Assembly (NCBI RefSeq): GCF_900635455.1
Contig: NZ_LR134116.1
Location: 3,658,001-3,722,000 of the forward strand
Direction: 5' to 3'
Source: Yersinia intermedia
GTDB lineage: Bacteria > Pseudomonadota > Gammaproteobacteria > Enterobacterales > Enterobacteriaceae
DNA length: 64,000 nucleotides
Shown here: one piece after another, positions 19,838-28,675 of the stretch
How the letters are laid out: every line of letters begins with the position of its first letter
How positions within the stretch are numbered: position 1 is the stretch's first letter
Made by a program: the position numbers and the translations under genes
The notes under the pieces: generated by a model
Told to the model about the DNA's origin: nothing
Seen by the model: the letters and a program-made list of their open reading frames with translations, nothing else
The model's database searches: none

Positions 19838-19991
19838 TTTATTCGGCCGATAACAAAGTTGATAAGCAGGGAGATGTGCCGAATGGGTCCCTCTTAGTTT
19901 CAAATACAAGTGCGTGCGCCGCCGGAGCGCCCATCGGTGCAGTCGCCCCGCCAGTCTGCGGACTTTATCCGCTACAGCAGGCGATTTTGTA

Positions 19992-20020
19992 GGGAAGTGA
20001 CCGCCTCGTGCGGGCTTCCC
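19992..20020 (+). other. Intercistronic hairpin after the amide-binding protein
   Basis: GGGAAG pairs with CTTCCC and, inside, CCGC pairs with GCGG around loop CTCGT. It lies in the 235-base gap before the first permease gene, which is otherwise featureless and GC-rich. No T-run follows, so it is probably an mRNA-protecting structure that favours the binding protein. Confidence 0.45.
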
Positions 20021-20072
20021 TGTGTTATCCATTTTCAATTGTGTCAATCAGGACACCAGGGATTGCCAAACG

Positions 20073-20942
20073 ATGTTAACGCTATCCTTTCTCTATTCGG
20101 TGATTTATCAGTTTGGCGATAACTTCGCCTATCTGGTGCTGGCAGCACTGGGGCTGGCGGTTATTTTTGGCATGATGGGCGTGATAAATCTGGCGCACGG
20201 CGAATTCATTATGTGTGGTGCTTATGTCACCATCCTGATGAACAAAGCTGGCTTGCCACTGCCCTTCGCCATGCTCGCCGGTACCTTAGCGGCGGCGTTC
20301 TTCGGCGGGGTGGTCGAGCGCCTTGTGGTGCGCCATCTCTATGGCCGCTTGTATGATTCGGTGGTAGCGACGTGGGCTATCAGCCTGATTGTGCAGCAAA
20401 GTATGTTGCTGATCGCCGGCCCATCACTGGAGGGGCTGTCTACGCCTTTCGGCTCCTTTACCCTTGGCGAATACTCGTTTGCCACTTACCGCGCATTACT
20501 GCCCTTTTTCGCCATTGCCATATTAATGGTGCTCTATTGGCTGTTCTTCCACACCAATTACGGCGTTTGTGCCAGAGCTACCATTCAAAACGCCCGCATG
20601 GCCTCCTGTCTGGGGTTAGAAACTGATCGTATTTATACCCTGACATTCGCGCTGGGCGCAGGGCTGGCGGGGCTGGCAGGGGCGATTTATGCCCCGACGC
20701 TAACCGCCGTGCCCACCATGGGCAGCAGTTTTATTGTTCAAGCCTTTGTTTCGGTGGTGGTCGGTGGTGCCAATGTACTTGTTGGCACCATTCCTGCAGC
20801 GATTGCCTTAGGTGCGATACAAACCGGGCTGAACTCTTGGTATGGGCAACTGGCGGGGCAAATTGGCTTACTGGTCACCGCTGTCTTGGTTATCCGCTTA
20901 CTGCCTAACGGTATTGGCAGCCTGTTTACCCGTAACCGCTAG
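20073..20942 (+). CDS. Amide/urea ABC importer permease 1 (UrtB/LivH type)
   Basis: This 289-residue inner-membrane permease of the branched-chain amino acid/urea class has about eight hydrophobic segments and the family motifs FGMMGVINLAHGEF near the N-terminus and VVVGGANVLVGT near the C-terminus. The ATG at 20073 was preferred over the open start at 20022. It forms the membrane channel with the next gene product. Confidence 0.88.
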   Translation: MLTLSFLYSVIYQFGDNFAYLVLAALGLAVIFGMMGVINLAHGEFIMCGAYVTILMNKAGLPLPFAMLAGTLAAAFFGGVVERLVVRHLYGRLYDSVVATWAISLIVQQSMLLIAGPSLEGLSTPFGSFTLGEYSFATYRALLPFFAIAILMVLYWLFFHTNYGVCARATIQNARMASCLGLETDRIYTLTFALGAGLAGLAGAIYAPTLTAVPTMGSSFIVQAFVSVVVGGANVLVGTIPAAIALGAIQTGLNSWYGQLAGQIGLLVTAVLVIRLLPNGIGSLFTRNR

Positions 20943-20951
20943 GAGCCTAAT

Positions 20952-22010
20952 GTGACAATGACCTCTGTTAATTTATCGACGGTGAAGCAACGCACGCCGT
21001 CCACCACCCGGCTGGCGGCACTGTTAATTCTGGCCGGTGCACTCGCACTGCCGTTAGTGGTCGATAGCGCCATGATAGGCGACTTCTCCTACTTCCTACT
21101 CTGGACCTTCTGTGCCATCGGATTGGCAGCAATGTGGGGGCATGGCGGCATTTTATCTTTCGGGCAGACCGCCTTCTTTGGCCTTGCCGGTTACACCTAT
21201 GGCGTGATGACGCTGAATTTTGGCGATGGGGTACTCTCCACCTGGTCAGGTCTGGTCATGGCATTGCTGGTGGCTGCTGCCGTAGCGGCGGCACTGGGTT
21301 ATCTGATGTTTTACGGCGGGGTGACCGGTATTTTTATCGGTATTGTGACGCTCTCCTTCACGCTGGTATTGGAAACCTTTATGTCCCAGACCGCTGGCCC
21401 GCAATGGGCTATCGGCAGCGCACGACTGAATGGGTTTAATGGTATGTCAGGTATGCCGCCACTCTCCCTACCGTGGTTTGGCGGCGAATTACTGACACTG
21501 GAAGGCAATGCGTTCTACTACCTGATTATTGTGCTACTCGCGGGGGTTTACTGGGCTGTTCGGCGCTTATTACGCTCTGATTTTGGCCTGACACTGGCCT
21601 CTATCCGTGAGAACCCACGTCGGGCAGAAATGCTCGGTATTGATATCCGCCGCTACCAATTACTGGTGTTCGTGCTGGGTGGCGTGCTCTCTGGGTTATC
21701 CGGTGCACTTTATACCCTGTGGGGTTCTTACATTACTCCCTCTTCCATGGGGCTAACCGCCGCCGCGATGCCGGTTATCTGGGTAGCGACCGCTGGGCGT
21801 AAAAACATTTTCGGCACGGTCGTCATCACTGCCCTGCTGGTGTGGTTATCCCAATGGTTGGCTATCTATGGCAGCGAATACGCCATGATCCTGCTGGGTG
21901 CCATTCTGCTGTTTGTCGTGCTGGCCGCCCCTAATGGCCTATTACCTTGGCTGGCAGAGAAAATCACCCGCTTGTCTGCTGCACGTCAAAAGAAAGGGGA
22001 ATCGCTATGA
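20952..22010 (+). CDS. Amide/urea ABC importer permease 2 (UrtC/LivM type)
   Basis: This 352-residue permease carries the LivM-type motif GHGGILSFGQTAFFGLAGY and the conserved SIRENPRRAEMLG loop that contacts the ATPases. AGGAG at 20941-20945 serves either the GTG at 20952 or the ATG at 20958. The gene follows permease 1 by 9 bases and overlaps the first ATPase gene (ATGA). Confidence 0.88.
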   Translation: MTMTSVNLSTVKQRTPSTTRLAALLILAGALALPLVVDSAMIGDFSYFLLWTFCAIGLAAMWGHGGILSFGQTAFFGLAGYTYGVMTLNFGDGVLSTWSGLVMALLVAAAVAAALGYLMFYGGVTGIFIGIVTLSFTLVLETFMSQTAGPQWAIGSARLNGFNGMSGMPPLSLPWFGGELLTLEGNAFYYLIIVLLAGVYWAVRRLLRSDFGLTLASIRENPRRAEMLGIDIRRYQLLVFVLGGVLSGLSGALYTLWGSYITPSSMGLTAAAMPVIWVATAGRKNIFGTVVITALLVWLSQWLAIYGSEYAMILLGAILLFVVLAAPNGLLPWLAEKITRLSAARQKKGESL

Positions 22011-22741
22011 ATCAGGCATCGCAGGATCTGATCCTCGAAACCCGTGGGCTGAGTAAGCGCTTCGGTGGCATTCAGGTTATCAATAAGGTCGATTTGCAAA
22101 TACGTCGCGGTGAAGTGCGCTGTGTCATTGGCCCGAATGGTGCTGGTAAAAGTACCTTTTTCAAATTACTGACTGGCGAACATACGCCAAGTGATGGGGA
22201 TATCCGTTTCTTCAATCGTCGGCTGAATACTTTAGCGCCGTTTCAGCGCATCAGGATGGGCATGAGCATTAAGTTTCAGATCCCCGGTATTTTCCCTGAA
22301 TTGACCGTTGAGCAACATTTGCAATTGTCGCTCAGCCACTTACGCCCAGAGGTTCGCTCACAAGCGGTCAGTGTTGATGAACTACTCGAACGCTTTAAGC
22401 TCAGCGCTGAATACCATCAGTTGGCCGGTAACTTGTCTCACGGCAAAAAGCAGTGGCTGGAAATTGCGATGGCCGTGTCGCTGCAACCGACGTTGCTAAT
22501 GCTTGATGAGCCGGTGGCGGGCTTATCTATTGATGAAACCTATCTCACTGGCGAGCTGATTAAGCAAATGCAGAGTGATGGTCTGACGCTGATGGTCGTG
22601 GAACACGACATGACATTCGTGCGCCAGATTGCCTCACAAGTCACGGTCCTCCATGGCGGGCAGGTTTTTGCTGACGGCAATGCCACCGACGTGCTGGCCC
22701 GTGAGGATGTGGCGGATATCTATTTGGGGAAAGCGGTATGA
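22007..22741 (+). CDS. Amide/urea ABC importer ATPase 1 (UrtD/LivG type)
   Basis: This 244-residue ATP-binding protein has Walker A GPNGAGKS, a Walker B ending in LDEPVAGL, and the signature LSHGKKQW typical of UrtD, in place of LSGGQ. The ATG at 22007 overlaps the stop of the permease gene and follows AAAGGGGA; the open extension to 21947 was rejected. It pairs with the next ATPase to drive import. Confidence 0.9.
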   Translation: MNQASQDLILETRGLSKRFGGIQVINKVDLQIRRGEVRCVIGPNGAGKSTFFKLLTGEHTPSDGDIRFFNRRLNTLAPFQRIRMGMSIKFQIPGIFPELTVEQHLQLSLSHLRPEVRSQAVSVDELLERFKLSAEYHQLAGNLSHGKKQWLEIAMAVSLQPTLLMLDEPVAGLSIDETYLTGELIKQMQSDGLTLMVVEHDMTFVRQIASQVTVLHGGQVFADGNATDVLAREDVADIYLGKAV

Positions 22742-23457
22742 ATAACGTGGTGTTGCAAATAGAAGGGCTGACCGGCGGTTATGGCGGTGGGCAAGTGCTT
22801 AATGGCGTAACACTGCAACTGCACGCCGCAGAAGTCTTAGGTTTGATTGGCCGCAATGGGGTGGGGAAAACCACACTGATGCGCACCTTAATTGGTGCGG
22901 TACCGACGAAACAAGGCAGCATTTTATTGGGCGAGACTGATATCACCCTAGCCTCACCGCAGCGCCGTGCTCGCTTGGGGATCGGTTACGTCCCGCAAGG
23001 GCGTGAAGTGTTTGCGGGCCTGACGGTGGCGGAGAACCTGCAAGTCGGCATGCAGTTTGTGCGAGAACACCGTGAGTTTGCTAAAGACGTGCGGGAACGG
23101 GTGCTGGATTACTTCCCCATCTTGCGCCAAAGACTCAAACAAAAAGCCGGCACCATGAGTGGCGGCGAGCAACAACAATTGGCTATCGCCAGAGCCTTGG
23201 TCGGCTCACCCAAAGTGTTACTGCTGGATGAACCCTCAGAAGGTGTTCAACCCTCTATCGTCCATATCATTGCCGATACACTGGTGCGCATTGCCCGCGA
23301 ACTGCATGTGGCAGTGATTCTGGTTGAGCAGGATATCGCCATGATCCAACGGGCCGCACAACGGTGCGCGGTGATGGACAAAGGCCAAATAGTAGAAAAC
23401 CTGACCCAACAACAACTTTCTGATGATCTTTTAATGCGCCGTCATCTGGCTTTGTAA
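22738..23457 (+). CDS. Amide/urea ABC importer ATPase 2 (UrtE/LivF type)
   Basis: This 239-residue ATP-binding protein has Walker A GRNGVGKT, signature MSGGEQQQ and Walker B LLLDEPSEG, the UrtE/LivF pattern. Its start overlaps the previous stop. It is the last transporter gene; an ERIC repeat then separates it from the amidase gene. Confidence 0.9.
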   Translation: MNNVVLQIEGLTGGYGGGQVLNGVTLQLHAAEVLGLIGRNGVGKTTLMRTLIGAVPTKQGSILLGETDITLASPQRRARLGIGYVPQGREVFAGLTVAENLQVGMQFVREHREFAKDVRERVLDYFPILRQRLKQKAGTMSGGEQQQLAIARALVGSPKVLLLDEPSEGVQPSIVHIIADTLVRIARELHVAVILVEQDIAMIQRAAQRCAVMDKGQIVENLTQQQLSDDLLMRRHLAL

Positions 23458-23468
23458 CCGGATGCCTC

Positions 23469-23594
23469 TATACCCTAAATAATTTGAGTTACAGGAAGGC
23501 GGCAACAAAATGAATCCAATAATTTTAAGTAATTCAATAAATTGGGTGAGTGATGGCAGCCAATGCACATGCGGCTTGAAGTATGACGAGTATA
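23469..23594. repeat. ERIC element (126 bp)
   Basis: The stretch begins TATACCC and ends GACGAGTATA, and contains the characteristic segments GCAGCCAATGCACATG and GGCTTGAAGTATGACG. Length and order match the enterobacterial repetitive intergenic consensus known to be abundant in Yersinia. It sits inside the amide operon and stops 18 bases short of the amidase start codon. It also creates a false upstream ATG at 23583. Confidence 0.88.
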
Positions 23595-23612
23595 TTACGT
23601 GGAGAATTGCTA

Positions 23613-24599
23613 ATGAAATGGCTCGAAGAATCAATCATGGTCAAACGCGGTGTTGGTGCTGGGCGTAAACCAGTGACCCATCATCTGACCGAAGAGATGC
23701 AAAAAGAGTTTCACTATACTATCGGCCCCTACTCAACACCGGTGCTGACCATTGAACCCGGTGATCGGGTGATTGTTGATACCCGCGATGCCTTTGAAGG
23801 TGCCATTAGCTCAGAGCAAGATATTCCGAGCCAACTGCTCAAAATGCCCTTTCTCAACCCACAAAATGGCCCGATCATGGTCAATGGTGCCGAGAAGGGG
23901 GATGTGATTGCGGTTTATATCGAATCCATGTTGCCGCGTGGCGTTAATCCGCACGGTATCTGCGCCATGATCCCCCATTTTGGCGGGCTGACCGGAACAG
24001 ACCTAACCGCCATGCTCAATGACCCGCTGCCAGAAAAAGTGCGCATGATTAAGCTCGACAGCGAAAAGGTCTACTGGAGCGAGCGCCACACCCTGCCCTA
24101 TAAACCTCACATTGGCACCCTGAGTGTGTCGCCAGAAATTGACTCCATCAATTCACTCACGCCGGATAATCATGGCGGGAATATGGATGTCCCGGATATC
24201 GGGCCGGGAAGTATTACTTATCTGCCAGTGCGCGCCCCCGGAGGCCGCCTGTTTATTGGTGATGCTCATGCCTGTCAGGGTGATGGTGAGATTTGCGGCA
24301 CCGCAGTGGAATTCGCCTCAATTACCACCATCAAAGTGGATTTGATTAAGAACTGGCAACTCTCCTGGCCACGAATGGAGAACGCCGAAACCATCATGAG
24401 TATCGGCAGTGCGCGCCCGTTAGAGGATGCCACCCGCATTGCTTATCGTGACCTGATTTACTGGCTGGTGGCCGATTTTGGTTTCGAACAATGGGATGCC
24501 TACATGCTACTGAGCCAATGCGGCAAAGTGCGGCTGGGCAACATGGTCGACCCGAAATACACCGTCGGCGCCATGCTGAATAAAGCGCTATTAGCGTAA
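23613..24599 (+). CDS. Formamidase/acetamidase family enzyme
   Basis: This 328-residue protein of the FmdA_AmdA family hydrolyses short amides to ammonia and the acid. The family block HACQGDGEICGTAVE is present near residues 220-235, together with PHFGG and the PDIGPGS loop. The ATG at 23613 follows GGAG just outside the ERIC repeat. Placed behind the importer, it would release ammonia from the imported amide. The natural substrate (formamide, acetamide or another) cannot be decided. Confidence 0.88.
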   Translation: MKWLEESIMVKRGVGAGRKPVTHHLTEEMQKEFHYTIGPYSTPVLTIEPGDRVIVDTRDAFEGAISSEQDIPSQLLKMPFLNPQNGPIMVNGAEKGDVIAVYIESMLPRGVNPHGICAMIPHFGGLTGTDLTAMLNDPLPEKVRMIKLDSEKVYWSERHTLPYKPHIGTLSVSPEIDSINSLTPDNHGGNMDVPDIGPGSITYLPVRAPGGRLFIGDAHACQGDGEICGTAVEFASITTIKVDLIKNWQLSWPRMENAETIMSIGSARPLEDATRIAYRDLIYWLVADFGFEQWDAYMLLSQCGKVRLGNMVDPKYTVGAMLNKALLA

Positions 24600-24628
24600 T
24601 AGAGGCTATTAGCCCCCTAAAAAGCGTT

Positions 24629-24694
24629 TATACCCAAGTGACATCGAGATGCAGGCAGCCAACCTCCCTGCATCTTGCATGGGTAACGGGTATA
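24629..24694. repeat. Short palindromic repeat (66 bp) with TATACCC/GGGTATA ends
   Basis: The element begins TATACCC and ends GGGTATA; inside, GATGCAGG (24648-24655) is answered by CCTGCATC on the right arm. The ends resemble those of ERIC, so it may be an internally deleted ERIC or another miniature palindromic repeat. It lies between the amidase and the AmiC-like gene, so transcripts would carry a long hairpin there. Confidence 0.6.
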
Positions 24695-24725
24695 TCGCCA
24701 TTTTCAACAGTATAAGCAGGTGCAT

Positions 24726-25892
24726 ATGGGTTCAGATACACCGGTCAACATTGGCTTACTGTACTCCTTCAGCGGTGTGACGGCGGCACAAGAGTTGTCG
24801 CAATGGCGGGGAGCAACACAGGCTATTGCCGAAATTAACCAAAATGGCGGCATCAACGGCAGGCCACTGAATGCGATTCATTTTGACCCACAATCTGACG
24901 ATACGCAGTTCCGTGCCTTGGCCGAACAATTGATCGTTGAACATGAGGTCAATGTGATTTTTGGCGGCTACACCTCCAGTAGTCGCAAAGCCATGTCACC
25001 CGTCGTCGAAAAGTACCGTCGGCTGCTGTTTTACTCGCAACTGTATGAAGGCTTTGAGTTTTCGGAGAATATTTTCTACGGCGGCGCAGCACCTAATCAA
25101 AACTGTGTACAACTGGCAGACTATCTCACCGGGCAGTTCGGTGCGCGGGTTTATTTGATTGGTTCCCGCTATATTTACCCTTACGAATGTAATCGCAACA
25201 TGCAGGAGTTAATTCTGCAACGCCACGATGGCGCGGTCATTGGCGAGCGCTATTTAGATCTGAATGCACCTTATGAGGCGTTTTTGCCCATCATCGAGGA
25301 GATCACCAAAAAGCAGCCCGACTTCATCTTCAGTACCGTGGTTGGTCAAACAGTCCCCTTCTTGTATCAGGCTTATCAGGCTGCGGGGCTGGATCCTGAC
25401 CGCATGCCAATTGGCAGTCTGAATACATCAGAAACCGAGATTGCCATTATGGGGGCGCAAGTGGCACAGGGCCATTTCAGTTCAGCCCCCTATTTCCAAA
25501 GCATTAGTACCAAAGCAAATCAATCAGCACTTAAACAATTCCATCAACAATTCGGGCCGGAACTCACCACCGACATGAATTGGGAAGCCACTTACAGCCA
25601 GGTGCATCTGTTTGCCAAAGCCATGGCAGAATGCGGCAGCGACCATATTTTCCCACTTTCTGCTGCACTGCGTGGGAGCCAATTTGATGCCCCTCAAGGC
25701 CGCATTCGTATTGACCCACTAAATCAACATACTGGACTGTATCCACGCATTGGTATGGCGAATGAGCATGGGCAATTTACCATCGTGCAGGAATCTCGCC
25801 GTATCGTCGAACCCGATCCCTATATGACTAATCAGATTCAGGGCGATTGGGTCACGAAGTTAACGACAGTGGGGTATCCACATGCGACCTAG
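24726..25892 (+). CDS. amiC: AmiC-like cytoplasmic amide sensor
   Basis: This 388-residue protein of the periplasmic binding fold is homologous to the importer's binding protein but has no signal peptide, as for Pseudomonas AmiC. By analogy it binds the amide in the cytoplasm and controls AmiR by direct contact. Motifs shared with the binding protein include NIGLLYSFSG, FDPQSDD and FGGYTSSSRKAMSP. The ATG at 24726 follows GCAGG; a GTG at 24720 is also possible. The gene overlaps the ANTAR gene by 11 bases. Confidence 0.82.
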   Translation: MGSDTPVNIGLLYSFSGVTAAQELSQWRGATQAIAEINQNGGINGRPLNAIHFDPQSDDTQFRALAEQLIVEHEVNVIFGGYTSSSRKAMSPVVEKYRRLLFYSQLYEGFEFSENIFYGGAAPNQNCVQLADYLTGQFGARVYLIGSRYIYPYECNRNMQELILQRHDGAVIGERYLDLNAPYEAFLPIIEEITKKQPDFIFSTVVGQTVPFLYQAYQAAGLDPDRMPIGSLNTSETEIAIMGAQVAQGHFSSAPYFQSISTKANQSALKQFHQQFGPELTTDMNWEATYSQVHLFAKAMAECGSDHIFPLSAALRGSQFDAPQGRIRIDPLNQHTGLYPRIGMANEHGQFTIVQESRRIVEPDPYMTNQIQGDWVTKLTTVGYPHAT

Positions 25893-26520
25893 CGATAGCA
25901 GAATCAGTGCGACCGCCCTATTACTCAGCCGTGGGATCCGTTGTGTGGTGTTACATCCCGATGATGAAGACGGCGCAACCCTCACTAATCATTTACGCCG
26001 AATGGGGTTTAAGGTTCAGGCTTTCTGGCCTATCCCTGAGCAACTCCCCGCCGATACGGATCTGATTTTTTATGCATTACAGTCAGATAACCCGGAACCG
26101 GATGTGTCATGGCTCAACCCTAACAAACATGCCCTGATAGCAGTTATTACCTATGAAAATCCGACGTTTATTGATCAAGCACTCAATATGGGCGCGGGCA
26201 CCACGATAACCACTCCCATTCGTGCCTCAGGCTTATTGTCGGCCATGGTGTTTGCTTTACACCATGCCCAGCAGCAGCGGCAGATGAGTGATCGAATAGA
26301 ACGGCTGGAGAAAAAAGTGTTGGGGGTTCGCCAGGTCAGTGAGGCCAAAGCCATCCTGATGCGGATGCACAGCATTGGTGAAGAGCAGGCTTACGAGATC
26401 CTGCGCCATCAGGCCATGGATAAGCGCATTACCGTCGAAGAGATCTCGTGCGCATTGATTCAAGCCAACGATATTTTCTCTTGGACCACTCCCAGTGCAA
26501 TCCATAGCCGGAAGAATTGA
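25882..26520 (+). CDS. amiR: AmiR-like ANTAR transcription antiterminator
   Basis: This 212-residue protein has an N-terminal pseudo-receiver domain, a coiled-coil linker around residues 125-150 and a C-terminal ANTAR RNA-binding domain. The ANTAR part contains the expected pattern AKAILMRMHSIGEEQAYEILR. In Pseudomonas, AmiR binds leader RNA and stops a terminator from forming when AmiC releases it. The overlap with the AmiC-like gene and the terminator at 18489-18529 make the same scheme likely here. The overlapping start at 25882 was kept because the whole receiver-like domain needs it. Confidence 0.85.
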   Translation: MRPSDSRISATALLLSRGIRCVVLHPDDEDGATLTNHLRRMGFKVQAFWPIPEQLPADTDLIFYALQSDNPEPDVSWLNPNKHALIAVITYENPTFIDQALNMGAGTTITTPIRASGLLSAMVFALHHAQQQRQMSDRIERLEKKVLGVRQVSEAKAILMRMHSIGEEQAYEILRHQAMDKRITVEEISCALIQANDIFSWTTPSAIHSRKN

Positions 26521-26573
26521 GTTTAATTGCCGCTATGTGCCAAACCTAAAACTTATTATTTATGAGGATAATC

Positions 26574-28307
26574 ATGTCGATAACGCCTTTTCTTGCAGCC
26601 GCAATTCAATTTGAACCCTTAATGTTTGCCAAAGAAGCGAATTTGCGTCAGTTACTGGCATTGGTAGAACAGGCGGCACAGAAAGGTGCACGTCTGATTA
26701 CCACGCCAGAAATGGCGACCACCGGTTACTGTTGGTTTGATCGACAGGAGATTGCGCCGATGGTCGAAACTGTCCCCGGTGAAAGCACCGCCCGCTTCGC
26801 GCAACTGGCACAGCGTTATCAATGCTATATCGTCTTAGGGATGCCAGAAGTGGATCCGCAAACAGCGCTGTATTACAACAGTGCGGTACTCATCGGGCCG
26901 CAAGGGGTGATTGGCTGCCATCGCAAAAGCCACCCCTATATTTCAGAACCTAAATGGGCGGCTGCGGGTGATGTCGGGCATCAAGTGTTTGATACACCGC
27001 TGGGGCGTATTGGCATGCTGGTCTGTATGGATATTCATTTTCCCGAAACTGCCCGTCTACTGGCACTGGATGGTGTTGATGTCATTTGCCATATCAGCAA
27101 CTGGCTGGCAGAGCGCACTCCGGCCCCTTACTGGATCAGTCGGGCAATGGAAAATGGCTGCTATCTGTTGGAAAGCAACCGCTGGGGATTAGAGCGCGGC
27201 GTGCAATTTAGCGGTGGCAGTTGCATCATTGAACCTGATGGCAACATTGCGGCGGTGGTGGATGGCGGCGATGGAGTTGCTTATGCCGAAATTGACATCA
27301 AGCGTAGCCGTCAGCGCCAAGTGTTAGGCGAATTGGTGTTTGAGCAACGCCGCCCTGACTATTATCACGCGCTATTAAGTGACAGTTTTTTATGGAACCC
27401 TCAGGATTTCTTTGGGCTTTACGGGCAACGGCCGTTGCCGCCCGGTAAACAGAGCCGTATCACGGTAGCGCAGTTCTCCCCAACAGAACGGGTGGAAGAC
27501 AATTTGGCAGCAATTACCGCCCTGACAGAAGAGGCAGTGTTACAGCAAGGCAGTGAACTTATCGTGTTCCCGGAGTCAGCCCTGACCGGTTATCTCGCAG
27601 GTGCGGCTCAGGCCCAAACACCAGAAAGTCCCGCAGTGCAGGCGTTGGCTCGTCTGGCCATAAAGTTACGGGTATATCTGGTAGTAGGAATGGCCGAAAA
27701 ACAACAGGATAAGTGTTACAACACCCAGATTCTGTTGGGGCCGGAGGGGGTCATTGGCACCTATCGGCAAATACATTTGTCTCGGGCACATCAAGCTTGG
27801 GCTAGCGCTGGGGAGCACTGGCGCGTATTTGATACTGCGCTCGGTAGAGTTGGATTGCTGCTGGGCCATGATGCACTGTTACCCGAATCCGCACGTATTT
27901 TGGCCCTGATGGGATGCGACATTATCTCCTGTTCCGCCGCACTTCCTGCGGGGTTCACTGCTGCGCATGCGGGTAGTGCCGTGGTGCAAAATTATCCGAT
28001 CTCAATGGGAGCCGACCCGCTACACTGGCACTTATTCAGAACCCGCGCGGGGGAAAATAACCTTTATCTGGCCTTTGCTAATGCTGTCGATGATCTCAAT
28101 GAGCGAGGAGGATATAGCGGAATATTCGGGCCGGAAACCTTCACTTTCCCACGCCTTGAGCGGCTGCTTTGGCAAGAAACGCAAGCTGTAACACAAACCA
28201 TTAATACCGCGTCTCTCGCCGGCAGCCCCTACCCAACCAATGTGGTGCGCCGTAAAGATCTGGTCACCATGCGCCAGCCCCATCACTACAAACCGTTACT
28301 GAATTAG
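26574..28307 (+). CDS. Tandem nitrilase-superfamily protein with a degenerate second domain
   Basis: This 577-residue protein is two carbon-nitrogen hydrolase domains in one chain. The first (residues 1-270) has the catalytic triad E46 (TTPEMATTGY), K118 (CHRKSH) and C151 (LVCMDIHFPE). In the second (295-577) the Glu remains at E334 (VFPESALTGY), but the lysine is Q399 and the cysteine is G431 (LLLGHDALLPE), so it should be inactive. It probably hydrolyses an amide or nitrile in the same pathway as the amidase. GAGG precedes the ATG at 26574; an in-frame ATG at 26562 overlaps that site. It is the last gene of the operon. Confidence 0.85.
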   Translation: MSITPFLAAAIQFEPLMFAKEANLRQLLALVEQAAQKGARLITTPEMATTGYCWFDRQEIAPMVETVPGESTARFAQLAQRYQCYIVLGMPEVDPQTALYYNSAVLIGPQGVIGCHRKSHPYISEPKWAAAGDVGHQVFDTPLGRIGMLVCMDIHFPETARLLALDGVDVICHISNWLAERTPAPYWISRAMENGCYLLESNRWGLERGVQFSGGSCIIEPDGNIAAVVDGGDGVAYAEIDIKRSRQRQVLGELVFEQRRPDYYHALLSDSFLWNPQDFFGLYGQRPLPPGKQSRITVAQFSPTERVEDNLAAITALTEEAVLQQGSELIVFPESALTGYLAGAAQAQTPESPAVQALARLAIKLRVYLVVGMAEKQQDKCYNTQILLGPEGVIGTYRQIHLSRAHQAWASAGEHWRVFDTALGRVGLLLGHDALLPESARILALMGCDIISCSAALPAGFTAAHAGSAVVQNYPISMGADPLHWHLFRTRAGENNLYLAFANAVDDLNERGGYSGIFGPETFTFPRLERLLWQETQAVTQTINTASLAGSPYPTNVVRRKDLVTMRQPHHYKPLLN

Positions 28308-28322
28308 TCCCTTTCCCTGACT

Positions 28323-28348
28323 AACCCCGGTTAAGTATTGCCGGGGTT
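28323..28348 (+). terminator. Hairpin after the tandem nitrilase gene
   Basis: AACCCCGG (28323-28330) and CCGGGGTT (28341-28348) form an 8-bp stem with a 10-base loop, 15 bases after the stop codon. No T-run follows, so termination may be weak or Rho-assisted. Confidence 0.5.
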
Positions 28349-28366
28349 GGTGCTATAACCGCGCTA

Positions 28367-28663
28367 TTTTGCACATATGTGCAAAACCCACCACATCACG
28401 CAAAATAAAAATGTGATCACAAGCCAAATTTTGTCGTCAAGATCGTTGATGCACACAAAAACCCTATTTCAATTTATTTAATATAAATCAATTCATTAAG
28501 CATGAGTGCACATTTGTGCGATAACTAAAGTGGATAATAACGTTTGAATTGATTTTTTATGGAAGATATTGAGAGGTATTCGTTATTTTGTGCTTTTGAC
28601 TTCAAAAATGGAAAGTGATTATATCAAGCCATAGATAACTTAATGATATTTGCACAAATGTGC
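28367..28663. promoter_or_regulatory. Palindromic operators of the SorC-type regulator
   Basis: A perfect palindrome GCACATATGTGC (28371-28382) is flanked by TTTT and AAAA. Variants GCACATTTGTGC (28508-28519) and GCACAAATGTGC (28652-28663) follow. The last ends 12 bases before the regulator's start codon, and a half-match (28715-28720) lies within the gene. The set fills the 368-base gap between the nitrilase and regulator genes, which otherwise shows no coding region. Autoregulation by the SorC-type protein is inferred. Confidence 0.6.
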
Positions 28664-28675
28664 AAGAGGTTGAGA

